Shown piece by piece: positions 31,870 to 41,040 of a DNA stretch of 64,000 nt. Position 1 is the stretch's first letter; each line of letters opens with the position of its first letter. The DNA comes from an uncultured Myxococcales bacterium (lineage in GTDB: Bacteria > Myxococcota > Myxococcia > Myxococcales > Myxococcaceae). The notes beneath the pieces are model-generated. The model worked only from the letters and a program-made list of their open reading frames with translations. It was not told where the DNA came from and did no database searches. The stretch covers positions 817,731 to 881,730 of the forward strand of contig CALJKW010000055.1 of assembly GCA_937980205.1 (NCBI GenBank). The letters are read 5' to 3'. A program made the translations under genes and the position numbers.

Positions 31870-33114
31870 TCATTCACTGCGCATTGCTTCGACCGGGTCG
31901 AGCCGGGCCGCGCGCGCCGCGGGGTAGATCCCGAAGACGAGACCGACGCCGGACGACATCGCGAGTGACAGCGCGACGGCCCAGAGCGGTACCGCGGTAT
32001 GTAACCCGAGCGTCCAGCGGCCGAGGAACGCGATGCCGAAGCCGAGCGCGATGCCGAGCACTCCGCCGGTGAGCGAAAGCGTGACGGCCTCGGTCGAGAA
32101 CTGCAGCAGGATGCGGCGCCGCCGCGCGCCGAGCGCCTTGCGAATGCCGATCTCCCGCGTCCGCTCGGTGACGGCGACGAGCATGATGTTCAAGATGCCG
32201 ATGCCGCCGACGAGCAGCGAGAGCAGGCAGACGCCGAACGTCGCGGCGGTGATCACCTTCGAGAGATCGTTCAGCGTCTTCGCCATCGACTCGTTGGTGG
32301 CGACCTCGAAGTCGTTCTCGGCGTTCGGGTCGACCTTGCGGCGCTGGCGCAGCACGCGCTCGACCTCCTGCTGGGCGCGGTCGACGAGCTCGGGCGTGCG
32401 CGCCTGGACGTTGAGCGAGACCGTTCGCCGCTTCCCGAAAGCGCCGAGGAACGTGTTCATCGGCAGCACGATCACGTTGTCCATGTTGAACATGCCGAGC
32501 AGCTTGCCGCGCCGCTCGAGCACTCCGATGACGGTGTAGGGCCGGCCGCGAATGCGGATCTCCTGGCCGAGCGGCTCGAGCTTGGGGAACAGGCGGTCGG
32601 AGACGTCGGGGCCGAGCACCGCGACGCGGCGGGCGTCGAGATCCTCCGCCTCGTTGAAGAAGCGGCCGTCGGCGATCTGCATGCCGGCGGTGTCCGGGTA
32701 ATCGGGGGTCGTGCCCTGCACGAACACGTTCGGCTGCGTCTCGATGGCGGCGGTGCTCACCTTGAGCCCCGGGTTCCAGCCCGAGGCCGCGACGACCGAC
32801 ACCGACGGGCAGTGCTCGGTGAGCGCGCGGCGGTCGTCGAGCGTCAGCGGCGGCCGCTTGGCGATCTTGTCCCAGTTCATGCGGTTGCCGCCGAAGCGGA
32901 TGCCCTGGGGCCACTTGTCGACGCGGAAGACGTTCGCCCCGAGCTGCGAGAGATCGCGGTTCACCTTGATGCGCAGGCCCTCGAGCAGCGCCATCATCGT
33001 CACCACCGTCGCGACGCCGATGACGATGCCGAGCAGCGTGAGCATCGTGCGCAGCGGGTTCGCCGCAAAGGTGCCGAAGGAGAGCCGCAGGTTGTCGACG
33101 AACGCGCGGATCAC
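31870..33114 (-). CDS. MacB-type ABC transporter permease (second of two)
   Basis: The 414-residue protein has the MacB/FtsX layout: an N-terminal helix after RLSFGTFAANPLRTMLTLLG, a large periplasmic domain (~45-280), and three C-terminal helices with the conserved NIMLVAVTERTREIGIRKAL and AVTLSLTGGVLGIALG. These permeases act as mechanotransducers, driving efflux through MacA and TolC rather than moving substrate across the inner membrane themselves. Its ATG overlaps the stop of the other permease gene by four bases. No ATPase domain is fused, so it must use the separate ATPase encoded at 34471-35166. Confidence 0.9.
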   Translation of the reverse strand: MIRAFVDNLRLSFGTFAANPLRTMLTLLGIVIGVATVVTMMALLEGLRIKVNRDLSQLGANVFRVDKWPQGIRFGGNRMNWDKIAKRPPLTLDDRRALTEHCPSVSVVAASGWNPGLKVSTAAIETQPNVFVQGTTPDYPDTAGMQIADGRFFNEAEDLDARRVAVLGPDVSDRLFPKLEPLGQEIRIRGRPYTVIGVLERRGKLLGMFNMDNVIVLPMNTFLGAFGKRRTVSLNVQARTPELVDRAQQEVERVLRQRRKVDPNAENDFEVATNESMAKTLNDLSKVITAATFGVCLLSLLVGGIGILNIMLVAVTERTREIGIRKALGARRRRILLQFSTEAVTLSLTGGVLGIALGFGIAFLGRWTLGLHTAVPLWAVALSLAMSSGVGLVFGIYPAARAARLDPVEAMRSE

Positions 33115-34337
33115 TCGTGCCTCAGCGCCTCGACGGGATCCAGGTTCGCGGCGCGCGCCGCCGGCCAGATGCCGAAGAGCAGCCCGACCGCGGCCGCGAA
33201 GCCGACGCCGAACAGCACCGTGCTCGCCTTCACCGTCGCCGCGAGCGGAGTCACCCAGCTGACGACCTTGGCTCCTCCCAGGCCCACGATCGTGCCGAGC
33301 AGGCCGCCGACGGCCGAGACCACCACCGCCTCGAGGATGAACTGCAGCACGATGGTGCGCTTGCGAGCCCCGAGCGCGCGCCGCACGCCGATCTCCCGCG
33401 TCCGCTCGCGCACGGAGACCAGCATGATGTTCATGATGCCGATGCCGCCGACGAGCAGCGTGATGAAGCCGATGGCGACGGCGACGCCGTAGAGCGCTCC
33501 GGTGAGCTGGTTGTAGACGCCGGCGAGCTGCTCGGCGCGGTTGATCGCGAAGTCGTCCGGCTTGCTCGGCGGAGTCGCCCGCGCGCGCCGCAAGATCCCC
33601 ACCAGCTCGTCTTCGGCCGCGTCGAGCAGCTCGGGAGAGCGGACCTTCACTCCGATGGTGTGGCTCTTGTAGCCGCTGTGCAGCGCGCGGAACGTCTTGA
33701 GCGGGATGAGGACGGTGAGGTCCTGGTTCTCGTCGAGGATCTTGCCCTTCGGCGAGAGGACGCCGACGACGGTGAACGGGGTGCTGCGCACGCGGATGCG
33801 GGCTCCGAGCGGGCTCGAGTGCGGGAACAGCGTCGACGCGACGTCCGCGCCGATCACCGCCACCATCGACAGGTTGTCGTCGTCGGCGCCGGTGAGGAAG
33901 CGCCCGTCGGTGACGTCGAAGCCGGCGACCTGCGCGTACTCGGGCGTCGTGCCGGTGACGTCGATGGCGCTCAAATCGATGCCGTTGAACGAGACGTCTT
34001 CTTCATTGTTCATCCACGCGGCGATCGCCTCGGCGTACGTGCTCTGGGCGCGCACGGCCTCGACCTGCTCCATCGTGATGGGCTTGCGGTTGCGGTACTC
34101 CCACCAGTTGCCCATCTGCACCCACGGGCGCTTCGAGACGTAGAGCGAGGCCGGGCCGATCGACTCGAGCTGCTTCTCGAAGGACGTGTTGAGCCCCTGG
34201 ATGATGCCGAGGATCGCGAGCAGCGTCGCCACGCCGATGCCGATGCCGACGGTCGTCAGCACGGTGCGCAGGCGGTGCGCTGACAGGCTCGTGACGGCGA
34301 TGCGGGAGCCTTCGATGAAGTCGACGCGGAAGCTCAT
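33111..34337 (-). CDS. MacB-type ABC transporter permease (first of two)
   Basis: The 408-residue protein shares the MacB/FtsX architecture with its neighbour: SLSAHRLRTVLTTVGIGIGV at the N-terminal helix, a periplasmic domain with TGTTPEYAQVAGFDVTDGRF, and NIMLVSVRERTREIGVRRAL before the last helices. The two permeases differ clearly in the periplasmic domain, so a heterodimer is likely. A 108-bp palindromic repeat (34354-34461) lies in the 133-bp gap to the upstream ATPase gene, unlike the tight spacing elsewhere in this operon. Confidence 0.9.
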   Translation of the reverse strand: MSFRVDFIEGSRIAVTSLSAHRLRTVLTTVGIGIGVATLLAILGIIQGLNTSFEKQLESIGPASLYVSKRPWVQMGNWWEYRNRKPITMEQVEAVRAQSTYAEAIAAWMNNEEDVSFNGIDLSAIDVTGTTPEYAQVAGFDVTDGRFLTGADDDNLSMVAVIGADVASTLFPHSSPLGARIRVRSTPFTVVGVLSPKGKILDENQDLTVLIPLKTFRALHSGYKSHTIGVKVRSPELLDAAEDELVGILRRARATPPSKPDDFAINRAEQLAGVYNQLTGALYGVAVAIGFITLLVGGIGIMNIMLVSVRERTREIGVRRALGARKRTIVLQFILEAVVVSAVGGLLGTIVGLGGAKVVSWVTPLAATVKASTVLFGVGFAAAVGLLFGIWPAARAANLDPVEALRHE

Positions 34338-34353
34338 CGGCCAGTCCCCGCAC

Positions 34354-34461
34354 CGTTCACGCTGAGCGGAGGCCGCAGGCCGGAGTCGAAGCGGGCCGCG
34401 AGTCGGCGTTGGGCCCCCTTCGACTCCGGAGCCCTCCGGGCTCCGCCGCTCAGGGTGAACG
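34354..34461. repeat. Nested palindromic repeat, copy 3, inside the export operon
   Basis: Outer arms CGTTCACGCTGAGCGGAG and CGCTCAGGGTGAACG and inner arms CGGAGTCGAAGCGGG and CCCTTCGACTCCGGAG form a large cruciform-capable element. It separates the ATPase and permease genes of one operon, so it will be transcribed as a long hairpin. Confidence 0.88.
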
Positions 34462-34470
34462 CAGCTCCGC

Positions 34471-35166
34471 TCATGCGCGCGCGACCTCAGGCCCCGGCCC
34501 GTCTGCCACCACGTGCCCGTCGGAGAGCCGCACCGCCCTCGGGCACCGCGCGGCGAGCTTCGGCTCGTGCGTGACGAGCACCAGCGTGTGCCCCATGCCG
34601 TGCAGCTGCTCGAACAGCTTCACGATCTCCTCACCGGTCGCGGAGTCCAGATTTCCGGTGGGCTCATCCGCGAGCAGCAGCGACGGCTCGCCGGCGAGCG
34701 CGCGCGCGATCGCCACGCGCTGCCGCTGCCCGCCGGAGAGCTCGTTCGGCTTGTGCATCATCCGGTCTTTGAGCCGCACCTTCTCGAGCGCCTGCATGGC
34801 GCGCGCGCGCCGCTCCTTCGCCGAGACGCCGCGGTAGACCAGCGGCAGCTCCACGTTCGAGAGCGCCGTCTCGCGCGGCAGCAGCTGGAAGTTCTGGAAG
34901 ATGAACCCGATCTCCTGGTTGCGGATGTCGGCGAGCTCGTCGTCGACCATGCGCGACACGTCTTTCCCGTTGAGCAGGTACGAGCCGGACGTCGGAGTAT
35001 CCAGGCACCCGATCACGTTCATCAGCGTCGACTTGCCCGAGCCCGACTGCCCGATGATCGCCACCCACTCGCCCTTCGCGATGCCGATGGAGACGCCCTG
35101 CAGCGCGTGCACCGTCTCCGTGCCGACCTGGTACGTGCGGTGGATGTCGGTGAGCTGAATCAGCAC
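34471..35166 (-). CDS. MacB/LolD-type ABC transporter ATP-binding protein
   Basis: The 231-residue ATPase has Walker A GQSGSGKST, the Q-loop region EIGFIFQNFQLLPRETALSN, the signature LSGGQRQRVAIARAL, Walker B LLLADEPTGNLD and the H-loop LVLVTHEP. This is the standard pattern of the MacB/LolD subfamily, which powers FtsX-type permeases. It is 7 bp downstream of the MacA-like gene. Together with two permeases, the adaptor and a TolC homologue it makes a complete tripartite exporter; the substrate could be a peptide, lipoprotein or secondary metabolite. Confidence 0.94.
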   Translation of the reverse strand: MLIQLTDIHRTYQVGTETVHALQGVSIGIAKGEWVAIIGQSGSGKSTLMNVIGCLDTPTSGSYLLNGKDVSRMVDDELADIRNQEIGFIFQNFQLLPRETALSNVELPLVYRGVSAKERRARAMQALEKVRLKDRMMHKPNELSGGQRQRVAIARALAGEPSLLLADEPTGNLDSATGEEIVKLFEQLHGMGHTLVLVTHEPKLAARCPRAVRLSDGHVVADGPGPEVARA

Positions 35167-35173
35167 GGCGGCG

Positions 35174-36445
35174 CTAGCCCTTGCCCCGGCCGAAGCCGCC
35201 CTTCTTCTCGCCGGGCTTCACCTCTTCGATGCGGTCGCCGTCCTTGAGCTCTTTGGCGAGCGTCCGGTACGGGCCCTCGACGACGCGCTCTCCTTCTTTC
35301 AACCCGTCGATGACCTCGACGTCGGTGTCCGACGAGATGCCGGTGCGCACGCGGCGCACGTGCGCCTTGTTGTCCGAGTCGACGACGAACACGACCTTCG
35401 CGAACGCCTCGGTGCTCTTCGCTGGCACCATCTTGGTGCCTTCGATGCCCGCGGCCGGCACGTCGTTCAGCATCTTCTCGGGCCGTACGGTCACCGCCTG
35501 CACCGGCACGACGAGCGCGCTCTCTCGGTTCTCGGCGATGATCTTCACCTCGCTCGACATGCCCGGCAGCACGCCGGGAGGCCGCGCGGTGAGCGCCACC
35601 GTGACGGGGAACGAGGTGGTCTCGGCTTCGCTGCCCTGGTTGCGGATGAGGGCCTTCTGCGCGATCTCGACGACGGTGCCCTCGAAGGTCTGGTTCTCGA
35701 GCGCGTCGACCTTCACCTCGGACTTCTGCCCCGGCTTGAGGTGCACGACCTCGTGCTCGCCGACCTCGATCTTCACCTCCATGGTCGCCAGCGCGGCGAT
35801 GGTCATCACCACGTCTTCGCTGAAGTCCGAGCCGCGCACGCGCTCGCCCACCTCGCGGGAGAGCTCGATGACGGTCCCGTCGATCGGAGCGAACAGGGTC
35901 GTCTTCGCGAGATCGGAGCCGGCCTCTTCGAGGCGCGCGGTCGCCTGCGACGCCCGGTCGTTCAGCGCCGCCATCTGCGCGAGCGCCTGGTCGCGATCGG
36001 CGGTGACCTTCTCGAGCTCGGCCTTCGCCGCGAGGCCCTTCTCGACGAGCGCCGAGACGCGCGCCACCTCGGCCGCGGCGCGCTCGGCGGAGACCTGCGT
36101 CGTCCGCACGTCGGCCTTCGCGGCGTTGACCGCGGCCTGCGCCTGCTTCACCGCGGCCTCGAAGCGGCGGCGGTCGATCTTCCCCAGCACCTGCCCGCGC
36201 GTGACCTGATCGCCGGCCTTCACGTTCAGCTCGATCAGGTCTCCGGAGAGCGACGAGGAGATCTTCACGGTCGTCGCCGCCTGCACCTTGCCGGCGCCGG
36301 TCACGGTGCGCGTGATCGAAGACTTCTTCGCGGTGCCGACCTGGACTTCGACGGCCGGCGGCGGCTTGTCGCGCAGCCCCGCGACCGCGATGGCGCCGAC
36401 GCCGGCGACGAGCACAGCGGCGATGAGGCCCTTCCACCACGTCAT
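35174..36445 (-). CDS. MacA/HlyD-type periplasmic adaptor protein
   Basis: The 423-residue protein starts with one signal-anchor helix (GLIAAVLVAGVGAIAVAGL). A biotinyl-lipoyl half motif follows (GKVQAATTVKISSSLSGDLI with VKAGDQVTRGQVLGKID), then a long alpha-helical hairpin (~85-170) and the second lipoyl half (LAKTTLFAPIDGTVIELSRE). A beta-barrel and membrane-proximal domain close the chain. This is the classic MacA-like adaptor order. A Lys-rich C-terminus (PGEKKGGFGRGKG) is extra. It overlaps the TolC stop by four bases and is closely followed by the ATPase gene. Confidence 0.92.
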   Translation of the reverse strand: MTWWKGLIAAVLVAGVGAIAVAGLRDKPPPAVEVQVGTAKKSSITRTVTGAGKVQAATTVKISSSLSGDLIELNVKAGDQVTRGQVLGKIDRRRFEAAVKQAQAAVNAAKADVRTTQVSAERAAAEVARVSALVEKGLAAKAELEKVTADRDQALAQMAALNDRASQATARLEEAGSDLAKTTLFAPIDGTVIELSREVGERVRGSDFSEDVVMTIAALATMEVKIEVGEHEVVHLKPGQKSEVKVDALENQTFEGTVVEIAQKALIRNQGSEAETTSFPVTVALTARPPGVLPGMSSEVKIIAENRESALVVPVQAVTVRPEKMLNDVPAAGIEGTKMVPAKSTEAFAKVVFVVDSDNKAHVRRVRTGISSDTDVEVIDGLKEGERVVEGPYRTLAKELKDGDRIEEVKPGEKKGGFGRGKG

Positions 36446-37776
36446 CGGACTTCCTCCACGTCCGCGCCGACCACGCGCTTGAGCGCCGCACGAGCGACCT
36501 CGACGTCTACACGCGCCTGCAGGCGGCTCAATTGCGCGTTGACGAGCTTCACCTGGGCGTCGCGGACTTCGAGCGTCGAGCCGGCGCCGGCCGAGAACCG
36601 CTCTTCGGCGAGCTTGAGCGAGGCCTCGGTCAGCCGCAGGTTGTCGGTCGCGATCTGAGCGATCTGGAGCTGCGTCTCGAGTTGCTCGATGGCGCGGCGC
36701 AGGTCGCCGGTGAGATCGATCTCCGCGCGCTCACGCTGCAGCCTCGTCTGCGACAGCGACTCTCGCGCCTGCTGCACCTGCGCATGGTGGCCGAAGCCGT
36801 TGAAGAGCTGCCACGAGAGGTTGAGCCCGCCCCACACCGCGTGGTTGCGGTTCGGGTCGGTGAAGAAGGTGACGCCCACCGGCGCCTGCCGCTGGTAGCC
36901 CGCCTGCAGGTTCAAGGTCGGAAAGAACTGCGCCCACGCGACGTCGACCTGCCGCTCGGCGGCCGCGACCTGCTCGTCGAGCACCTTCAGCAGCGGCCGG
37001 TGCCGCCGTGCGACGGTGAGCGCTGCCTCGACCTTCGGCGCGGGCCGCTGCGGGACGTCGGGCGTGAGCGAGCCGGGGTCGATCGCCTCGATCTCGCGGG
37101 TCGGCTGCCCCAGCCACTTGAGCAGCTCGACCTGCGCGTTGATGACGGCCTGCCGCTGGCGCAGCACCGCGATGCGGTCGTTGCCCAGGTTGACTGCGGC
37201 GGTCAGGGCGTCGAGCTTCGCGGCGCGCGCGGCCTCGAACAGACTGTCGGCGCGATCGAGCTGCGTCTCGCTGCCCTTCACGGCGTTCTCGAGCACGCTC
37301 AGTGAGAACTGTGCATTGAGGAGCTGGTAGAAGCGGTTCACCGCCTCGAGCTCGGCGACGAGCCGCTGCTCCTCGAGCTGGCCTTCGGCCGCCCGGGCCT
37401 GGTGACCCGACAGCGCGAGCTGATTCCACCAGCGACCGCCGTCGACGATGAGCTGCGTCACCGTCAGGTTGAGGCTGTAGGTATTCCGGCTGGTCGCGAA
37501 CGGCAGGTCACCGATCGGCTGCGCGAACGCGACGACCTCGCCGCTGTTGTCGCGCACCGGCACGAAGTTCTGCACCACCTGGGGTCCGGCGTAGAGCCCC
37601 TGAATGCCGCTGGTGAGGCCGACCTGCGGCAGGATCGCCGACCTCGCCACGTTGACGCCGAGCTGCTGGCGCCTCGCCTCGATCTCCGCCCTCAGCGCAT
37701 CGAGGTTCTGCCGCGACGCCGCGCGAACCTCTTCCAGCGTGATGGGCGCGGCCAACAACACCAGCAACGCGATCAC
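36442..37776 (-). CDS. TolC-family outer-membrane efflux protein
   Basis: The 444-residue protein has a short hydrophobic N-terminus (VIALLVLLAAPITLEE) and two repeated outer-membrane-efflux halves. Typical long helices are RQNLDALRAEIEARRQQLGV and ERAEIDLTGDLRRAIEQLET. The beta-strand segments ILPQVGLTSGIQGLY and FFPTLNLQAGYQRQAP follow each first helix. The GTG at 37776 overlaps the stop of the YIP1-like gene (GTGA), which fixes the start. It forms the outer channel for the MacA/MacB-type system encoded downstream. Confidence 0.92.
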   Translation of the reverse strand: MIALLVLLAAPITLEEVRAASRQNLDALRAEIEARRQQLGVNVARSAILPQVGLTSGIQGLYAGPQVVQNFVPVRDNSGEVVAFAQPIGDLPFATSRNTYSLNLTVTQLIVDGGRWWNQLALSGHQARAAEGQLEEQRLVAELEAVNRFYQLLNAQFSLSVLENAVKGSETQLDRADSLFEAARAAKLDALTAAVNLGNDRIAVLRQRQAVINAQVELLKWLGQPTREIEAIDPGSLTPDVPQRPAPKVEAALTVARRHRPLLKVLDEQVAAAERQVDVAWAQFFPTLNLQAGYQRQAPVGVTFFTDPNRNHAVWGGLNLSWQLFNGFGHHAQVQQARESLSQTRLQRERAEIDLTGDLRRAIEQLETQLQIAQIATDNLRLTEASLKLAEERFSAGAGSTLEVRDAQVKLVNAQLSRLQARVDVEVARAALKRVVGADVEEVR

Positions 37777-38465
37777 GATCGTGGGCCTCCGCCCGTGAGC
37801 CCCGGCAGGCCGACCTGCACCGCCGACAGCATGACGTAGAGAAACAGGCCCAGCCCGACGCCCCGCCACGCGCGCATCTTCGTGCCCGCCGCGAGCCCCA
37901 GGCCGACGAGCGCCGCCGCCCACAGGTTGAAAAAGTCGACCTGCGCGAGCACGCGCGAGACCTTCGGCCCGCCGCTGGTCACGACCGCCGACAGTGACGA
38001 GGGCAGCAGCTGCGAGGCCATCGCGGCCGACACCACCGGCTGCTTGAGCGCCACGATCCCGAACAGCACGTGAAACACGGCGATCGGCAGGAACGCGACC
38101 GCCGCCACGGTGAACGCGTGCACGAACAGCAGCTTGCGGCCGACCAGCCACGCGGCGAGCTTCAACGCGACCGCGAGGAGCAACAGACACAGCGGCATCA
38201 GGAAGACGCCCTTCGCGACTCCGCCGACGAGGGCGATGCGCTGGGCCTGCTCGATCTCCTCGTTGAGCTCGCGCTCGGAGGACTTCGCCAGCTCTCCGCT
38301 CTGCTCCATCTTGGCGATCACCGAAGGCGACGCATCGAGCCGCAATGCAAACGCGACGCCCGAGAAGCTGACCGCCGCACACAGCACGATCAGGGGGAGC
38401 AACCAACGCCGGCCCTCGACCGCCTTGGGCACTCCGGCCACCGGATCGATGAGGGTCTCAAGCAT
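37773..38465 (-). CDS. YIP1-like integral membrane protein
   Basis: The 230-residue protein has five or six transmembrane segments, with a soluble helical insert (KMEQSGELAKSSERELNEEI) after the first. MLETLIDPVAGVPKAVEGRR at the start is typical of bacterial YIP1-family proteins, in which the N-terminal region precedes the helical bundle. Its ATG at 38465 is chosen because longer starts only add basic, non-conserved residues. It is the first gene of the export operon, divergent from the clp gene with 121 bp between them. Function in bacteria is not established. Confidence 0.72.
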   Translation of the reverse strand: MLETLIDPVAGVPKAVEGRRWLLPLIVLCAAVSFSGVAFALRLDASPSVIAKMEQSGELAKSSERELNEEIEQAQRIALVGGVAKGVFLMPLCLLLLAVALKLAAWLVGRKLLFVHAFTVAAVAFLPIAVFHVLFGIVALKQPVVSAAMASQLLPSSLSAVVTSGGPKVSRVLAQVDFFNLWAAALVGLGLAAGTKMRAWRGVGLGLFLYVMLSAVQVGLPGLTGGGPRS

Positions 38466-38586
38466 TGAGCGCGCGGCAATAACGCTTAGACCGCCCCGCC
38501 ATTTCAAGTGTTGGGGGCGCATCAGGCCTGTAGCAGTTTTTTTGCCCGCTCGATCTTTCGGATGTAGGACTGGGGGCTAAAGACCC

Positions 38587-41040
38587 ATGGTCGAAAGCAC
38601 CGATCTCGCGCAGGTTCTCAACGAAGCGTCGGACATCGCCGGCACCGTCAACCAGCCCCTCACCACCGCTCACGTGCTGCTCGCGATGTTCACGGTCGAG
38701 AACCGTGCCGCGCTGCTGCTCAAAGAGCGCGGCGTCGACGAGGACCGGCTGCTCGAGCTGCTCACCTCCGCGCCGCGCGAGCAGGACGGCATGGTGCGCG
38801 AGCTGCGCGAGCGGGCTCACGAGATCGCGCACGGCTGCGGCTCGGCGGAGGCCGACTGCATGCACACGCTCATCGCGGCGACCCGCCTGCGCTGCGCCGC
38901 GCAGGATCTGCTCTTCAAGACCGGCCTCGATCTCACCGGCCTGCGCAACACCGCGCTCTCGTACTTCACCAGCGGCCGCATGCCGCGTCGCCTGATGCTC
39001 TCGCGCGAGCTGCCGCCGGGCATTCCGCGCAGCCCCAGCGGCCGCCCGATCGGAGCGCCCCCTGCCCCGATGCCGCACCCGCAGGCGCAGATCCGCACGG
39101 CGACGCTGCCCGCGAAGCCGCCGGCGGCCACGCTCAAGCCGCTGACGCCGCGCGATCTCGTCGACGAGATCACCGACCGCGAGGTGCAGGAGATCGAGGC
39201 GCTGACGCCGGTGCCGAGCGCTCCTCCTCCGGTGGCGGAAGCCGCGCCCGTCGCCCTCAAGGGCTCGGAGCTCGACCCTCGCACGTTCCCGCTGCTGACG
39301 TCGCTGACGCGCAACCTCACCGCCGCCGCGAAGGCCGGCCAGCTCGACCCCGTCGTCGGCCGCGCCAAGGAGATCGACGAGGTCATCGACATCCTCGGCA
39401 AGCGCCGCACGAACAACCCCGTCCTCGTCGGAGAGCCCGGCGTCGGCAAGACCGCCGTCGTCGAGGGCGTCGCCCAGCAGCTCAGCGCGCTCAAAGGCCC
39501 CGTCGGCGACCGCATCATCCTCGAGCTCGACATGGGCACGCTGGTCGCCGGCACGCAGCTGCGCGGCTCGTTCAGCGAGAAGCTCAACGGCCTCAAGGAC
39601 GAGGTGAAGAAGGCCGAGGGGCGCGTGGTCGTCTTCATCGACGAGCTGCACACGCTCGTCGGCGCCGGCTCGACGGGAGACGGCCCGCAGGACGCCGCGA
39701 ACGAGCTGAAGGCCGCGATGTCGCGCGGCGACTTCCCGTGCATCGGCGCGACGACGCACGACGAGTTCCGCAAGCACATCCAGACCGATCCCGCGCTCGA
39801 GCGCCGCTTCACGCCAGTCGTCGTCAACGAGCCGTCGGTGCCGGACACCGTCTACATCTTGAACGGCGTCATCGGCCGCTACGAAGAGCACCACGGGCTG
39901 ACCTACACGCAGGAGGCCCTGCAGGCCTCCGCCTCGCTCGCCGCGAAGTACGTGAGCGATCGCTTCCTGCCGGACAAGGCGATCTCGATCGCGGACCTCG
40001 CGGGCTCGCGCTGCCGGCGCGAGGGTAAAGAGGTGGTCGAGCCGCAGGACGTCGCGCGCATCGTGAGCAAGCTCGCCGGCATCCCCGAAGAGCGGCTGCT
40101 GATGAACGACTCGGCGCGCCTGCTCCGCCTCGAGCAGGATCTGGGCGCCCGCGTCATCGGCCACGGCGACGTGATCGAGCGCGTGGCGAAGGTCATCCGC
40201 CGCAACTACGCCGGCTTCTCCAGCCGCCGTCCGATGGGCAGCTTCCTGTTCCTCGGCCCCACCGGCGTCGGCAAGACCGAGCTCGCCCGCGCGCTCGCCG
40301 ACGTCCTCTTCGGCAGCCGCGACGCGATGGTGCGCGTCGACATGAGCGAGCTGTCCGAAGCGCACGGCGTGAGCCGCCTCATCGGCGCCCCCGCCGGCTA
40401 CGTCGGCTACGGCGACGGCGGCCAGCTCACCGAGCCGGTGCGCCGCCGCCCCTCGTCGGTCGTCGTGCTCGACGAGATCGACAAGGCGAACCGCGAGGTG
40501 CTGATGCTGCTGCTCCAGGTCCTCGAAGAGGGCCGCCTCACGGACGGCAAGGGCCGGCACATCGACTTCTCGAACACGGTCGTCGTGCTGACCACGAACC
40601 TCGGCGCCGAGGCGTTCACCGAAAAGGCGAAGACGGTCGGCTTCGGCGCGTCCGCGCAGCCGGTGAAGAACGACGACGCCGCGAGCGCGGCGCGCAAGGC
40701 GCTGCCGCCCGAGCTGTGGAACCGCATCGACGAGCGCTGCGTGTTCAAGCCGCTCGAGCAGCTCGAGGTCGCGCGCATCGCGACGCTGCTGCTCGACGAG
40801 AGCAGCAAGCGGCTCTCGACCGAGAAGGGCATCGAGTACGTGGTCGGCGACGAGGTGGTGCAGCACCTGCTGCAGCGCGGCGGCTTCGACCCCGCGCTCG
40901 GAGCCCGCCCGATGCGTCAGACGGTCCAGCGCCTGGTCGAAGGCCCGCTGGCCGAGCGGATCCTCTCGGGCGAGCTGCGCCAGGGCGATCGCGTCCGCAT
41001 CGGCGTGAGCGGCGATCAGCTGACGTTCGCGCGGGCGTGA
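38587..41040 (+). CDS. ClpA/ClpC-type AAA+ unfoldase
   Basis: The 817-residue protein has an N-terminal Clp-N domain (~1-130), a Pro/Ala-rich linker (~140-230), AAA-1 with Walker A GEPGVGKT (282-289) and Walker B VVFIDE, and AAA-2 with Walker A GPTGVGKT (557-564). No ClpB/ClpC-style middle domain separates them, so the layout is ClpA-like. In AAA-2 the tripeptide VGF (684-686) sits where ClpC carries its ClpP-docking loop, so it likely feeds a ClpP protease. The next gene overlaps its stop. Confidence 0.9.
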   Translation: MVESTDLAQVLNEASDIAGTVNQPLTTAHVLLAMFTVENRAALLLKERGVDEDRLLELLTSAPREQDGMVRELRERAHEIAHGCGSAEADCMHTLIAATRLRCAAQDLLFKTGLDLTGLRNTALSYFTSGRMPRRLMLSRELPPGIPRSPSGRPIGAPPAPMPHPQAQIRTATLPAKPPAATLKPLTPRDLVDEITDREVQEIEALTPVPSAPPPVAEAAPVALKGSELDPRTFPLLTSLTRNLTAAAKAGQLDPVVGRAKEIDEVIDILGKRRTNNPVLVGEPGVGKTAVVEGVAQQLSALKGPVGDRIILELDMGTLVAGTQLRGSFSEKLNGLKDEVKKAEGRVVVFIDELHTLVGAGSTGDGPQDAANELKAAMSRGDFPCIGATTHDEFRKHIQTDPALERRFTPVVVNEPSVPDTVYILNGVIGRYEEHHGLTYTQEALQASASLAAKYVSDRFLPDKAISIADLAGSRCRREGKEVVEPQDVARIVSKLAGIPEERLLMNDSARLLRLEQDLGARVIGHGDVIERVAKVIRRNYAGFSSRRPMGSFLFLGPTGVGKTELARALADVLFGSRDAMVRVDMSELSEAHGVSRLIGAPAGYVGYGDGGQLTEPVRRRPSSVVVLDEIDKANREVLMLLLQVLEEGRLTDGKGRHIDFSNTVVVLTTNLGAEAFTEKAKTVGFGASAQPVKNDDAASAARKALPPELWNRIDERCVFKPLEQLEVARIATLLLDESSKRLSTEKGIEYVVGDEVVQHLLQRGGFDPALGARPMRQTVQRLVEGPLAERILSGELRQGDRVRIGVSGDQLTFARA

